A stretch of 64,000 bases of DNA, from NCBI RefSeq assembly GCF_002093745.1, contig NZ_MTSB01000010.1, forward strand, positions 1 through 64,000. The letters run 5' to 3'. Shown piece by piece: positions 30,748 to 40,268 of this stretch (position 1 is the stretch's first letter; every line of letters starts with the position of its first letter). The notes beneath the pieces are model-generated. The model was given only the letters and a program-made list of their open reading frames with translations. It ran no database searches and was not told the DNA's origin. The stretch comes from Pseudomonas graminis (GTDB taxonomy: Bacteria > Pseudomonadota > Gammaproteobacteria > Pseudomonadales > Pseudomonadaceae). Both the position numbers and the translations under genes were made by a program.

Positions 30748-31773
30748 TCAGATTCCCGACAACTGCTCCATCGGCCAGCGCGCCTGCACGTTAATGCTCA
30801 AACCTTCCTTCTGCCCGGCCTGCAGACGCTGACAACCCGCAAAGGCGATCATCGCGCCGTTATCGGTACAGAATTCGGGCCGTGCGTAGTAAACATGCCC
30901 GCGCAGATCGCCGAGCATGCTTTCCAGCGAGACCCGCAGCGCCTTGTTGGCACTCACACCGCCGGCGATGACCAGGCTCTTGAGACCGGTCTGCTTGAGC
31001 GCGCGTTTGCACTTGATGGTCAAAGTCTCCACCACCGCCTGCTGGAAGGCCAGCGCGATGTCGCAGCGGGTTTGCTCACTGTCGTCTCCAGCACGCTGAC
31101 ACTGCTGCCAGGTATTGAGCGCTGAGGTTTTCAGGCCGCTGAAGCTGAACGCCAGCCCGGGACGATCGGTCATCGGTCGAGGAAAGACAAAACGCCCCGG
31201 CACACCCTGCATGGCCGCTTTCGAAATCTCCGGCCCACCGGGATACTGCATGCCCATCATCTTCGCGGTCTTGTCGAACGCTTCGCCTGCCGCATCGTCC
31301 AGCGTCTCGCCCAGCAGTTCGTACTGACCGATACCGTCGACACGCACCAGCTGTGTATGACCACCGGACACCAGCAAGGCGACGAACGGAAACTGTGGCG
31401 GGTTTTCTTCCAGCATCGGGGCCAGCAAATGGCCTTCCATGTGGTGAACACCCAATGCCGGAATGTCCCACGCGAACGCCAGCGCCTGGGCGCACGACGC
31501 GCCGACCAGCAACGCACCCACAAGGCCCGGCCCGGCGGTATACGCGATGGCGTCGATGTCGGTGGCAACACAGTCCGCTTCGGCCAGTGTCTGGCGGATC
31601 AGGGGCAGCATGCGCTTGACGTGATCACGCGACGCGAGTTCCGGCACCACACCGCCGTAGGCGCGGTGCAGATCGATCTGGCTGAATAAAGCGTCCGCCA
31701 GCAAACCGCGTTCACTGTCGTACAACGCGACGCCGGTTTCGTCGCAGGAGGTTTCTAATCCCAGTACTAGCAT
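30748..31773 (-). CDS. tsaD: tRNA N6-adenosine threonylcarbamoyltransferase
   Basis: Catalytic subunit for the t6A37 modification of ANN-decoding tRNAs, working with TsaB, TsaC and TsaE. 341 residues, ASKHA fold. It opens with [17 protein letters not shown]; the iron-binding motif is [12 protein letters not shown] near residue 110, and the nucleotide loop is in [14 protein letters not shown]. It is divergent from rpsU, a widely conserved arrangement. Confidence 0.96.
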   Translation of the reverse strand: MLVLGLETSCDETGVALYDSERGLLADALFSQIDLHRAYGGVVPELASRDHVKRMLPLIRQTLAEADCVATDIDAIAYTAGPGLVGALLVGASCAQALAFAWDIPALGVHHMEGHLLAPMLEENPPQFPFVALLVSGGHTQLVRVDGIGQYELLGETLDDAAGEAFDKTAKMMGMQYPGGPEISKAAMQGVPGRFVFPRPMTDRPGLAFSFSGLKTSALNTWQQCQRAGDDSEQTRCDIALAFQQAVVETLTIKCKRALKQTGLKSLVIAGGVSANKALRVSLESMLGDLRGHVYYARPEFCTDNGAMIAFAGCQRLQAGQKEGLSINVQARWPMEQLSGI

Positions 31774-31860
31774 GGGGTTGCGCCTTGTTGGGGGCAGATT
31801 TGAAGGCGCGCATAATAGTCGCCGACCGAGGTGCCGACCAGCGGTTTTCGATCAGAGGCT

Positions 31861-31889
31861 TTGCATTCCTCTCAATGAGGGGTTAACAT
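31861..31889 (+). promoter_or_regulatory. Candidate sigma-70 promoter for rpsU
   Basis: TTGCAT (31861-31866) and TAACAT (31884-31889) are separated by 17 bases and sit about 83 bases before the rpsU start. This is the best -35/-10 pair seen in the tsaD-rpsU gap by eye. Confidence 0.4.
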
Positions 31890-31971
31890 CCGCAACCCTT
31901 AAAAACCGACGTACTTTTGTGCAGTGTTTGCACTAAGCGTTGACCCCGGTAATGAATGAAGGTAGCTCTGG

Positions 31972-32187
31972 ATGCCAGCCGTCAAAGTTAAAGAGAACGA
32001 ACCCTTCGACGTAGCTCTGCGTCGTTTCAAGCGCTCCTGCGAAAAAGCCGGTGTTCTGGCTGAAGTTCGTAGCCGCGAATTTTACGAGAAGCCGACTTCG
32101 GAGCGTAAGCGCAAGGCAGCAGCTGCTGTCAAACGCCACGCCAAGAAAGTCCAGCGCGAACAGCGCCGCGCCGTTCGTCTGTATTAA
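31972..32187 (+). CDS. rpsU: 30S ribosomal protein S21
   Basis: 71-residue basic ribosomal protein needed for initiation on many mRNAs. The sequence [20 protein letters not shown] is typical, and the C-terminus is Lys/Arg/Ala-rich. It is the first gene of the classic macromolecular-synthesis cluster rpsU-dnaG-rpoD. Here the gap to dnaG is unusually roomy (469 bases). Confidence 0.97.
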
Positions 32188-32211
32188 TTTACAGACCTGC
32201 GTCGCAAGCTT

Positions 32212-32265
32212 CTGCCTTGCCCGGCCACACAGCCGGGCTGTCGGCAGTTACAGCTTTGCTGTTTT
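32212..32265 (+). terminator. Terminator/attenuator after rpsU
   Basis: A long two-part stem, CTGCC-tt-GCCCGGC / GCCGGGC-tgtc-GGCAG (32212-32247), is followed by a mini hairpin, ACAGC-TTT-GCTGT, and TTTT (32250-32265). It lies 24 bases after the rpsU stop. In E. coli a terminator at this position separates the abundant S21 transcript from dnaG; the position supports the same role here. Confidence 0.5.
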
Positions 32266-32656
32266 GCGTTAGCTAGATTGATTGACCTGTTCAGGCCGCA
32301 GATGCGACCCAGACACTCAATCAAGCACGTCCAGCCTGTTTACAGGCAGCATTGGTCATGCCCAGCCGGGCAATAAACTGGCCGATGACAAGACGAGTAT
32401 GCCTTGATGACTTCGCAAGAAGCTCAGCCAAGGCAGCGTCTTTTCAGGCATTCAACATCAGCATTGCAGCCTCTGGCTCGATGACCTGTTCGTATGATCA
32501 TGTGCCCACCCTACCCCTTTGAACTCAGCCCGACCTTCGGATGCAAAGACGTGCCCGCTTATTGCCATTTCAATGCAAAAAGACGGCTGACAGGCTGACG
32601 GAACGCTCGTAGAGTCTCCCGATACTTCTGCAACGCGCTTGAATGACGAGAACGCC
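32266..32656. other. rpsU-dnaG intergenic region
   Basis: No gene is seen. A short palindrome, GCCTGTTTACAGGC, lies near 32336-32349, and scattered AT-rich words could hold a dnaG promoter, but no convincing -35/-10 pair stands out by eye. The region is long for this operon. Confidence 0.4.
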
Positions 32657-34612
32657 ATGGCCGGGCTGATCCCCCAGAGCTTTATCGACGACCTTCTGAA
32701 CCGCACCGACATTGTCGATGTTGTCAGTTCGCGCGTGCAGCTCAAGAAATCCGGCAAGAACTACAGCGCGTGCTGCCCGTTTCACAAAGAAAAGACACCC
32801 TCTTTCAGCGTCAGCCCGGACAAGCAGTTTTACTACTGCTTTGGCTGCGGCGCAGGCGGCAATGCGCTTGGCTTTATCATGGACCACGACAACCTGGATT
32901 TCCCCCAGGCTGTCGAGGACCTCGCCAAGGCCGCCGGCATGGAAGTGCCTCGCGAGCAGGGCGTCAAAGGTCAAAAACCACGCCAGCCAACCGACTCCCC
33001 GCTCTACCCGCTGCTGACTGCCGCCGCAGAGTTCTATCGCCAGGCCCTGAAAAGCCATCCCTCGCGCAAGGCTGCGGTGGATTACCTCAAGGGCCGCGGC
33101 CTCTCCGGCGAAATAGCACGGGACTTCGGCCTTGGCTTCGCGCCGCCCGGCTGGGACAACCTTTACAAGCACTTGAGCAGTGATTCGCTACAGCAAAAGG
33201 TCATGATCGACGCAGGCCTGCTGATCGAAAACGCTGAAACCGGCAAACGTTACGACCGCTTCCGCGACCGGGTCATGTTTCCGATCCGCGACTCTCGCGG
33301 CCGCGTCATCGCCTTTGGTGGTCGAGTGCTGGGCGATGACAAACCCAAATACCTGAACTCCCCGGAAACACCGGTGTTTCACAAGGGTCAGGAACTGTAC
33401 GGGCTGTTCGAGGCACGCAAATTCAATCGCAACCTCGATGAAATCATCGTCGTTGAAGGCTACATGGACGTGATCGCGCTGGCCCAGCAAGGCCTGCGCA
33501 ATGCGGTGGCGACACTGGGCACCGCCACCAGCGAAGAGCATTTGAAACGGCTGTTCAGGGTCGTGCCCAACGTGCTGTTCTGTTTCGACGGTGACCAGGC
33601 CGGACGCAACGCCGCATGGCGAGCGCTTGAAGCCACATTGTCGAACCTTCAGGACGGGCGTCGGGCTCGTTTTCTGTTCCTGCCTGAAGGCGAAGACCCG
33701 GACACACTGGTGCGCTCCGAAGGCACCGACGCGTTCAAGGCACGCATCAATCAGCATGCCCAGCCGCTGGCCGACTACTTTTTCGAGCAACTGACCAAAG
33801 AGTCTGACCCGCGCTCGCTGGAAGGCAAAGCGCACATGGCCACGCTCGCTGCACCGCTGATCGATAAAGTGCCAGGCGCGAACCTGCGCATTCTGATGCG
33901 TCAGCGCCTGACTGAAATCACCGGGCTGACCGGCGAGGCAGTGAGTCAGCTGGTGCAAAGCGCGCCCGCCGATGCACCGCCCAGCTACGACCCGTACGTC
34001 GACTACGACGCCGCGCCTGACTACGCCGACTACCCGCCACAGGGCGGTTACGAACAGCAGCAGGAATGGACGCCCAAGAAAACCGGCGGTCCGAATCAGA
34101 AAAAGTGGGACAACAAGTCCTGGGGCAAAAAAGGCAAGCGTCAGGACTTCGAGCCGCGCGCGCCCCGCGTTCCGACGGCCGTCGAGCCACCGATGCAGGC
34201 CGCCCTCAGAACATTGCTGCATCACCCGGAACTGGCCGAAAAGGTCGAAAATGCCAGCCATTTCGCGGCAGAAGACCAGTCAAACGCACAATTACTTGTC
34301 GCGCTCATTGAAGCCAGACAAAAGAATCCCAACCTGCGGTCGTTACAGTTGATAGCGCGGTGGCACGGGACTGAACAGGGCCGTTTGCTGCGCGCCCTGG
34401 CCGAAAAGGAATGGCTGATTGAGGCCGACAACCTTGAACAACAGTTTTTCGACACTATAACTAAGCTATCGGCGGACCAACGTTCGCGAAATATTGATCA
34501 ATTGATCAGAAAAGACCGTGACACCGGCCTGACGGCCGAAGAGAAAGCGCAGCTGGTAAAGCTGCTCAGTCGTAATCATTCTGCACAAAACCCGACCTCA
34601 ACTGGCGCGTGA
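32657..34612 (+). CDS. dnaG: DNA primase
   Basis: Makes RNA primers for replication together with DnaB helicase. 651 residues from the ATG at 32657; an in-frame TTG six codons earlier is less likely. The N-terminal CHC2 zinc finger has CPFHKEKTPSFSVSP and YYCFGCG. The TOPRIM catalytic core has IVVEGYMDVIAL near residue 270 and FCFDGDQAGRNAAWRA. A disordered Tyr/Pro/Gln-rich linker (about 435-510) precedes the C-terminal DnaB-binding domain. Confidence 0.96.
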   Translation: MAGLIPQSFIDDLLNRTDIVDVVSSRVQLKKSGKNYSACCPFHKEKTPSFSVSPDKQFYYCFGCGAGGNALGFIMDHDNLDFPQAVEDLAKAAGMEVPREQGVKGQKPRQPTDSPLYPLLTAAAEFYRQALKSHPSRKAAVDYLKGRGLSGEIARDFGLGFAPPGWDNLYKHLSSDSLQQKVMIDAGLLIENAETGKRYDRFRDRVMFPIRDSRGRVIAFGGRVLGDDKPKYLNSPETPVFHKGQELYGLFEARKFNRNLDEIIVVEGYMDVIALAQQGLRNAVATLGTATSEEHLKRLFRVVPNVLFCFDGDQAGRNAAWRALEATLSNLQDGRRARFLFLPEGEDPDTLVRSEGTDAFKARINQHAQPLADYFFEQLTKESDPRSLEGKAHMATLAAPLIDKVPGANLRILMRQRLTEITGLTGEAVSQLVQSAPADAPPSYDPYVDYDAAPDYADYPPQGGYEQQQEWTPKKTGGPNQKKWDNKSWGKKGKRQDFEPRAPRVPTAVEPPMQAALRTLLHHPELAEKVENASHFAAEDQSNAQLLVALIEARQKNPNLRSLQLIARWHGTEQGRLLRALAEKEWLIEADNLEQQFFDTITKLSADQRSRNIDQLIRKDRDTGLTAEEKAQLVKLLSRNHSAQNPTSTGA

Positions 34613-34626
34613 GGTCATAGCTCGGG

Positions 34627-34632
34627 TATAAT
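34627..34632 (+). promoter_or_regulatory. Candidate rpoD -10 element
   Basis: A perfect TATAAT lies 47 bases before the rpoD start, in the short gap after dnaG. No good -35 is seen 17 bases upstream, so either the promoter is weakly defined or it uses an activator. It would give rpoD an independent transcript. Confidence 0.4.
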
Positions 34633-34679
34633 CCTCGGCTTGTTTTTTGCCCGCCAAGACCTTCAGTGGATAGGGTGTT

Positions 34680-36530
34680 ATGTCCGGAAAAGCGCAACAG
34701 CAGTCTCGTATCAAAGAGTTGATCACCCTGGGTCGTGAGCAGAAGTATCTGACTTACGCAGAGGTCAACGACCACCTGCCCGAGGATATTTCAGATCCCG
34801 AGCAGGTGGAAGACATCATCCGCATGATCAACGACATGGGGATCCCGGTACACGAGAGTGCTCCGGATGCGGACGCCTTGATGCTGGCCGACGCCGATAC
34901 CGATGAGGCAGCCGCAGAAGAAGCGGCCGCAGCACTGGCAGCGGTCGAGACCGACATTGGTCGTACCACCGATCCCGTTCGTATGTACATGCGTGAGATG
35001 GGCACCGTTGAACTTCTGACCCGTGAAGGCGAAATCGAAATCGCCAAACGTATCGAAGAAGGCATCCGTGAAGTGATGGGCGCTATCGCGCACTTCCCAG
35101 GCACGGTTGACCATATTCTCTCCGAATACACACGTGTCACCAGCGAAGGCGGTCGCCTCTCCGATGTTCTGAGCGGTTATATCGACCCGGACGACGGCAT
35201 TGCGCCGCCTGCCGAAGTCCCTCCGCCCGTCGACCCCAAAGCCGTCAAGGCTGAAGGTGCTGACGACGACGAGGAAGAGTCGGCAGACGCCAGCGACGAA
35301 GAAGACGAAGTCGAGAGCGGTCCCGATCCGGTCATCGCCCAGCAGCGCTTCGGTGCGGTTTCCGATCAAATGGAAATCACCCGCAAGGCACTGAAAAAGC
35401 TCGGTCGCGACGACAAGCACGCCATTGCTGAAATGGTTGCCCTCGCCGAACTGTTCATGCCGATCAAACTGGTTCCAAAACAGTTTGAGGGTCTGGTCGA
35501 GCGTGTACGCGGTGCTCTTGAGCGTCTTCGTGCTCAGGAACGCGCCATCATGCAGCTGTGTGTACGTGATGCACGTATGCCACGCGCCGACTTCCTGCGC
35601 CAGTTCCCGGGCAACGAAGTCGACGAAAGCTGGACCGACGCACTGGCCAAAGGCAAGAGCAAGTACGCCGAAGCCATCGCGCGTTTGCAGCCTGATATCC
35701 AGCGTTGCCAGCAGAAACTCGCAGCACTGGAAGAAGAGACCGGCCTGAAAATAGCCGAGATCAAGGACATCAACCGTCGCATGTCGATCGGTGAGGCCAA
35801 AGCCCGCCGCGCGAAGAAAGAGATGGTTGAAGCAAACTTGCGTCTGGTGATCTCCATCGCCAAGAAGTACACCAACCGTGGCCTGCAATTCCTCGATCTG
35901 ATCCAGGAAGGCAACATCGGCTTGATGAAGGCTGTGGACAAGTTCGAATACCGTCGTGGCTACAAGTTCTCGACCTATGCCACCTGGTGGATCCGTCAGG
36001 CGATCACTCGCTCGATTGCCGACCAGGCCCGCACCATTCGTATTCCGGTGCATATGATCGAGACGATCAACAAGCTCAACCGTATTTCCCGGCAGATGCT
36101 GCAGGAAATGGGTCGCGAACCGACCCCGGAAGAGCTGGGTGAACGCATGGAAATGCCTGAGGATAAAATCCGCAAGGTATTGAAGATCGCCAAAGAGCCG
36201 ATCTCCATGGAAACCCCGATCGGCGATGACGAAGATTCGCACTTGGGTGACTTCATCGAAGACTCGACCATGCAGTCGCCAATCGATGTCGCCACTGTTG
36301 AAAGCCTGAAAGAAGCGACACGCGAAGTGCTGTCGGGCCTCACCGCCCGTGAAGCGAAGGTTCTGCGTATGCGTTTCGGCATCGACATGAATACCGACCA
36401 CACGCTTGAAGAGGTCGGTAAGCAGTTCGACGTAACCCGCGAGCGGATTCGTCAGATCGAAGCCAAGGCACTGCGCAAGCTGCGTCACCCGACAAGAAGC
36501 GAGCATCTGCGCTCATTCCTTGACGAGTAA
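34680..36530 (+). CDS. rpoD: RNA polymerase primary sigma factor (sigma-70)
   Basis: Housekeeping sigma factor, 616 residues. Region 1.1 occupies the first 80 or so residues, followed by region 1.2 ([16 protein letters not shown]) and a non-conserved acidic insertion (about 195-225, Asp/Glu-rich). Region 2 follows ([21 protein letters not shown] and [15 protein letters not shown]). Regions 3 and 4 follow, ending in the HTH with [20 protein letters not shown]. It is followed by a strong terminator. Confidence 0.98.
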   Translation: MSGKAQQQSRIKELITLGREQKYLTYAEVNDHLPEDISDPEQVEDIIRMINDMGIPVHESAPDADALMLADADTDEAAAEEAAAALAAVETDIGRTTDPVRMYMREMGTVELLTREGEIEIAKRIEEGIREVMGAIAHFPGTVDHILSEYTRVTSEGGRLSDVLSGYIDPDDGIAPPAEVPPPVDPKAVKAEGADDDEEESADASDEEDEVESGPDPVIAQQRFGAVSDQMEITRKALKKLGRDDKHAIAEMVALAELFMPIKLVPKQFEGLVERVRGALERLRAQERAIMQLCVRDARMPRADFLRQFPGNEVDESWTDALAKGKSKYAEAIARLQPDIQRCQQKLAALEEETGLKIAEIKDINRRMSIGEAKARRAKKEMVEANLRLVISIAKKYTNRGLQFLDLIQEGNIGLMKAVDKFEYRRGYKFSTYATWWIRQAITRSIADQARTIRIPVHMIETINKLNRISRQMLQEMGREPTPEELGERMEMPEDKIRKVLKIAKEPISMETPIGDDEDSHLGDFIEDSTMQSPIDVATVESLKEATREVLSGLTAREAKVLRMRFGIDMNTDHTLEEVGKQFDVTRERIRQIEAKALRKLRHPTRSEHLRSFLDE

Positions 36531-36548
36531 TCGCACGAGCGAGTCAAC

Positions 36549-36574
36549 AAAACCCCCGGCACGCCGGGGGTTTT
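36549..36574 (+). terminator. Rho-independent terminator after rpoD
   Basis: AAAACCCCCGGC-AC-GCCGGGGGTTTT is a perfect, very GC-rich hairpin with flanking A and T tracts, 18 bases after the rpoD stop. It would work in both directions. Confidence 0.9.
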
Positions 36575-36794
36575 GCGTTTCTGGCGAACCAGAATCCACA
36601 CAGCAGGCCAAGGCGCAAGCGTGATCGACGCAGGCCTTGTCAGCCATCGGTCTAATTGCAGGTATCGGCGAATTGACCTACAACTATGTATCTACCCGGA
36701 TACAACGCTTTCGGGACAAGCCTGAGTTAAATACATAGCTCAAGGCCATGTCACACCCTTATCAGAAACGGTCAGACACGGATGTGAGCCACTT

Positions 36795-39284
36795 ATGCGT
36801 GGATTAATGATCGACATTAGCGACCGGGAAGCCCTGCGCCTGTCCGAAGGCAGATTCGCCTCGGTCTTCGCTCAATGCCCGGACGCGATGATCATCGCCA
36901 GCCTTATCGATGGGCACATCATGGATGCCAACGAGGCATTCGTCGAACAAACGGGGCTTGCCATAGACGACGTGATCGGCAAAACACCCACCGAGCTGGA
37001 CCTATGGGCTGTGCCCGGTATGGGCCCCAACGTTCTTCAGCAACTGCAAACGGGCAGTATCCACAACCTGGAAATCCCCTTCCGTCGCAGCAGCGGCGAA
37101 ACCTTTTCAGGGCTCATGTCAGCGCAGCCGTTTGATCAGGGCTCCACGCCAGCGGTACTGGTGGTCGTTCGTGACATCACTCAGCTCAAGCTGGCTCAGC
37201 AGCAACTGCAAATGTCCGAAGAGAAGTTCGCCAAGGCCTTCCATGCCTCGCCAGACGGGCTGGGCATCACCCGCCAACTGGACGGGATGATGCTGGAAGT
37301 CAACGAAGGTTTCTGCAACATCACGGGCTATAGCGAACAGCACTGCCTTGAGCATTCAACGTTCGATATGGGCATCTGGGCTGATCTGAGCGAGCGCCAT
37401 CGACTCATCGAGCAAATAAAGCGCAACGGCTCCGTTCGAGACTTCCGTGCCCGGCTCCGCAATATCAGCGGCGACATCAGATTATGCGAGCTGTCCTCAC
37501 AACCGCTCATCATCGGCGGTGAAGACTGCCTGCTGACCATTTCGCGGGACATCACCCAAAGCCAGCAAATGCAGGAAAAACTGCGCCTGGCCGCGACCGT
37601 TTTCGAGAGCACTGCCGAGGGCGTGCTGATCACCGACACCCACCAGCGCATCACTGCCGTCAACCGCGCCTTTACTGAAATCACCGGGTACAGCGAGGGC
37701 GAAGCCATCGGCAAGACGCCTCGCCTGCTCGCATCAGGCCAGCATGACAGCGCGTTCTACGCCGCCATGTGGCATCAACTGACTGCCGAAGGCCACTGGC
37801 AAGGCGAAATCAGCAACCGGCGCAAGAGTGGCGAGCTGTATCCGAGCTGGCTGACCGTGAGCGCCGTCCGCAACAAAGAGAACCTGCTCACCCACTTCGT
37901 GGCGGTGTTCGCTGACATTTCCAGCCTCAAACAGGCACAGGCGCGCCTGGACTATCAGGCTCACCACGACCCGCTCACCGGCCTGCCCAATCGCACCCTG
38001 TTCGAGAGCCGCCTTCAGTCGGCGTTACTGCACAGCGAAGAATCCGGCAGCCTTGGCGCAGTGCTGTTCCTCGACCTGGACCGCTTTAAACACATCAATG
38101 ACAGCCTGGGCCACCCGGTGGGCGATTTGTTGCTCAAGGGCATTGCCCATCGCCTCAAGGAAACCCTGCGCGACATCGATACCGTCGCGCGACTCGGCGG
38201 CGACGAGTTCATCGTGCTGCTGCCCGGCCTGTTGCAGGCCTGCGACGCCAAGGCCATCGCCAACAAACTGCTGGCCTGCTTCAACACCCCTTTCGAGGCG
38301 GGTGAGCACGAGCTGTATATCAGCCCAAGCATCGGCAGCTGCGTGTTCCCCACCGACGGCACCGACGTCGCAACGCTGGTCAAAAATGCCGACGCCGCCA
38401 TGTACCGCTCCAAGGCGCAGGGCCGCAACCGGGTCGAGAGCTACACCCGGGACCTCACCGAACAGGCCAGCGAACGCATTGCACTTGAGCAGGAATTGAG
38501 AAGAGCGCTGGACCGCAACCAGTTGAGCCTGGCTTACCAGCCCAAGATCAGCCTCCTGAGCCACACACTGGTGGGCGCAGAAGCGCTGATCCGCTGGAGC
38601 CATCCGACCTTTGGCGAAGTACCGCCTGAACACTTCATTCCGCTCGCGGAAGAAAACGGCATGATCCTGCAGATTGGCGACTGGGTGCTGGAGCAGGCCT
38701 GCGTCCAGATGGGCAAGTGGCGCAAAGCCTTCAAGCCGTTCGGCCCGGTGTCCGTCAACCTGGCCGGCGCCCAACTGCGCCAGCCGAACCTGGTTGAACG
38801 CATCGAACAACTGCTAGCCGACAACGGCCTGGTCCCGGACTGCCTGCAACTGGAAATCACCGAAAACTTCATCATGAGCCAGACCCAGGAAGCACTGGCC
38901 GTGCTGCACAAACTGAAAACACTCGGCGTCCAGCTGGCCATCGATGACTTCGGCACCGGCTATTCCTCACTGAGCTATCTGAAACGGCTGCCACTGGACA
39001 TCCTCAAGATCGATCAGTCCTTCATCCGCGGCCTCCCGGAAGACACCCACGACGCCGCCATCGTCCGCGCCATCGTCGCACTGGGGCGCAGCATGCAACT
39101 GACCGTGATCGCCGAAGGCGTCGAGAACAGCGAACAACAGAAATTCCTCACCGACGAAGGCTGCGAACAGATCCAGGGCTACATCATCAGCCTGCCCCTC
39201 CACCCCGATGAATTCGGTACGAAATTTCTTCTTATGAATGTTTCGGACTTTTCGGATAGCACAGCCGCGAAACCGCCGTTATAA
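36795..39284 (+). CDS. PAS-PAS-PAS-GGDEF-EAL cyclic-di-GMP protein, RmcA-like
   Basis: 829-residue cytoplasmic signalling protein with three PAS domains (about 20-125, 135-250 and 260-375), a GGDEF domain (about 385-545) with intact RLGGDEFIVLL, and an EAL domain (about 560-810). The EAL domain has intact GAEALIRW and DDFGTGYSSLSYLK motifs, so both cyclase and phosphodiesterase activities are possible. P. aeruginosa has rmcA directly after rpoD, but RmcA also has a periplasmic sensor and membrane segments before the PAS domains. Here no membrane segment is seen and the reading frame is closed by a TGA at 36723-36725. The protein begins RGLMIDISDRE, which looks like the tail of a lost preceding PAS domain. 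It may therefore be an N-terminally shortened relative. The start codon has no strong ribosome site. Confidence 0.85.
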   Translation: MRGLMIDISDREALRLSEGRFASVFAQCPDAMIIASLIDGHIMDANEAFVEQTGLAIDDVIGKTPTELDLWAVPGMGPNVLQQLQTGSIHNLEIPFRRSSGETFSGLMSAQPFDQGSTPAVLVVVRDITQLKLAQQQLQMSEEKFAKAFHASPDGLGITRQLDGMMLEVNEGFCNITGYSEQHCLEHSTFDMGIWADLSERHRLIEQIKRNGSVRDFRARLRNISGDIRLCELSSQPLIIGGEDCLLTISRDITQSQQMQEKLRLAATVFESTAEGVLITDTHQRITAVNRAFTEITGYSEGEAIGKTPRLLASGQHDSAFYAAMWHQLTAEGHWQGEISNRRKSGELYPSWLTVSAVRNKENLLTHFVAVFADISSLKQAQARLDYQAHHDPLTGLPNRTLFESRLQSALLHSEESGSLGAVLFLDLDRFKHINDSLGHPVGDLLLKGIAHRLKETLRDIDTVARLGGDEFIVLLPGLLQACDAKAIANKLLACFNTPFEAGEHELYISPSIGSCVFPTDGTDVATLVKNADAAMYRSKAQGRNRVESYTRDLTEQASERIALEQELRRALDRNQLSLAYQPKISLLSHTLVGAEALIRWSHPTFGEVPPEHFIPLAEENGMILQIGDWVLEQACVQMGKWRKAFKPFGPVSVNLAGAQLRQPNLVERIEQLLADNGLVPDCLQLEITENFIMSQTQEALAVLHKLKTLGVQLAIDDFGTGYSSLSYLKRLPLDILKIDQSFIRGLPEDTHDAAIVRAIVALGRSMQLTVIAEGVENSEQQKFLTDEGCEQIQGYIISLPLHPDEFGTKFLLMNVSDFSDSTAAKPPL

Positions 39285-39285
39285 T
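39280..39285 (+). promoter_or_regulatory. Candidate tRNA promoter -10
   Basis: TATAAT followed by a GC-rich discriminator (CCGCGGCC) lies about 15 bases before the tRNA, overlapping the stop of the preceding gene. A GC-rich discriminator is usual for stable-RNA promoters. The -35 is poor. Confidence 0.45.
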
Positions 39286-39299
39286 CCGCGGCCTACTGA

Positions 39300-39376
39300 G
39301 GGCCCATAGCTCAGTTGGTTAGAGCAGAGGACTCATAATCCTTTGGTCCACGGTTCGAGTCCGTGTGGGCCCACCA
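39300..39376 (+). tRNA. tRNA with CAU anticodon, probably tRNA-Ile2
   Basis: 77 bases including an encoded CCA. The cloverleaf is complete: acceptor GGGCCCA pairs with TGGGCCC, the D arm has AGCTCAGTTGGTTAGAGC, the anticodon loop has CTCATAA, and the T arm is CGGTTCGAGTCCG. CAU is shared by elongator Met and the lysidine-modified Ile2. The acceptor stem here has C4-G69 and C5-G68, pairs reported as recognition elements for the lysidine synthetase TilS, so Ile2 is favoured over Met. Its 3' half has served as the attachment site of a genomic island. Confidence 0.9.
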
Positions 39377-39406
39377 CCTTTGGAAGCCGCGCATTGCGCG
39401 GCTTTT
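39331..39406 (+). repeat. Left attachment repeat (attL-like)
   Basis: The 3' half of the tRNA (39331-39376) and the following hairpin AAGCCGCGC-ATT-GCGCGGCTTTT (39384-39406, also the tRNA terminator) recur at 42665-42739. Integrases that target tRNA genes leave this kind of repeat, with the intact tRNA on one side. Confidence 0.8.
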
Positions 39407-39504
39407 GTGTTTCTGGGTGGTGCTCCGGGGATACAGTCTTATGGTCCAGAGGGACAAAATCGGTGTAGCGCTGGTGCGCCAGTACACATTTGGCGTTCTT
39501 TCAG

Positions 39505-39732
39505 ATGGCGACACTAGTCAAAACTCCTTCCGGCACCTGGAAGGCATTGATCCGCAAAACCGGTTGGCCAACTGTGGCTAAAACCTTCCGTACCAAGCAT
39601 GATGCGGAGGACTGGTCTCGGCGTACCGAAGACGAAATGGTGAGGGTTGTCTACATCCAGCGTGGCGGTTCAGGGCGCATGATGCTGGAAGCAGCGCTCA
39701 AGCAAGTTGGTAAATCGGCCTGGTATCGCTAG
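39505..39732 (+). pseudogene. Truncated tyrosine-type integrase
   Basis: The frame starts MATLVKTPSGTWKALIRKTG and continues FRTKHDAEDWSRRTEDEMVR, the N-terminal arm-binding region of phage/island tyrosine integrases of Pseudomonas. After about residue 65 the match ends and the frame closes at 75 residues. The catalytic domain (Arg...His-x-x-Arg...Tyr) is missing. It sits directly after the tRNA, where such integrase genes normally lie, so it is the remnant of the enzyme that inserted this island. Confidence 0.75.
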
Positions 39733-39750
39733 GCAACCCAGACGCGTTTT

Positions 39751-39963
39751 CTAGATATCCCACCAACGGCGAGTATCGAGACTGTCTTTCCGACCTCGCG
39801 ATTTCCTGTAAACGTACAGGCTCAAGCGGCCCGTAAACACTGCGACAAAAAAGACCAGACACCAGAATCCGTCGACATCAATCCAACCAATCAGCTGACG
39901 GTGGAAAACCACGAGCAGCACGAAAATCGCCGCGACTAGATACCCAAATTTTTGATTAGTCAT
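39751..39963 (-). CDS. Small membrane protein of unknown function
   Basis: 70 residues, not recognised. Two hydrophobic segments (about 8-25 and 30-50) and a basic C-terminal tail (RKSRGRKDSLDTRRWW) suggest an inner-membrane protein. It follows the 94-residue frame by 20 bases on the same strand. It may be an immunity or accessory gene of the island or a leftover. Confidence 0.45.
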   Translation of the reverse strand: MTNQKFGYLVAAIFVLLVVFHRQLIGWIDVDGFWCLVFFVAVFTGRLSLYVYRKSRGRKDSLDTRRWWDI

Positions 39964-39983
39964 AATACGCTCATAGGAGCTCC

Positions 39984-40268
39984 CTATTCGTTTAGGGAAT
40001 GCTGACGTCGAAGATGCTCACTTAAATCAGATAGGCGTAGCTGCTCTGGGGCTTGTGTGTATTCCCTAATTCCCAAATCGCCTGGCGCAATACTGATTTC
40101 GATTTCAGCAACGTCTTTCAAAGCAATCTGGAAAAAAGCAAAAGCGTGGACCTCGATCTTGTGCCTACCTGGAAACTCGACTACCAAGATCCCTACGGTG
40201 TCTTCTTGATCGTGAAGATCACCAGTAGGTGAGACACGCACGCCTGTAAAGTATGGGGCAAGGGCCAA
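39984..40268 (-). CDS. Hypothetical protein, possibly a gene fragment
   Basis: Up to 94 residues, not recognised. The sequence (GILVVEFPGRHKIEVHAFAFF, EIEISIAPGDLGIREY) alternates like a beta-rich domain. There is no ATG start: the frame runs back to a stop at 40308 and only TTG or GTG starts are available. This suggests the C-terminal part of a longer gene cut by rearrangement in the island. Confidence 0.4.
   Translation of the reverse strand: MALAPYFTGVRVSPTGDLHDQEDTVGILVVEFPGRHKIEVHAFAFFQIALKDVAEIEISIAPGDLGIREYTQAPEQLRLSDLSEHLRRQHSLNE

Noticed and set aside
32330..32352. LexA-like box before dnaG
   Set aside because: CCTGTTTACAGG has the CTG and CAG halves only four bases apart; LexA sites need about ten.
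34791..36506. 571-codon open frame antisense to rpoD
   Set aside because: It mirrors the codon bias of a GC-rich gene on the opposite strand; rpoD is unmistakable and the antisense product shows no domain.
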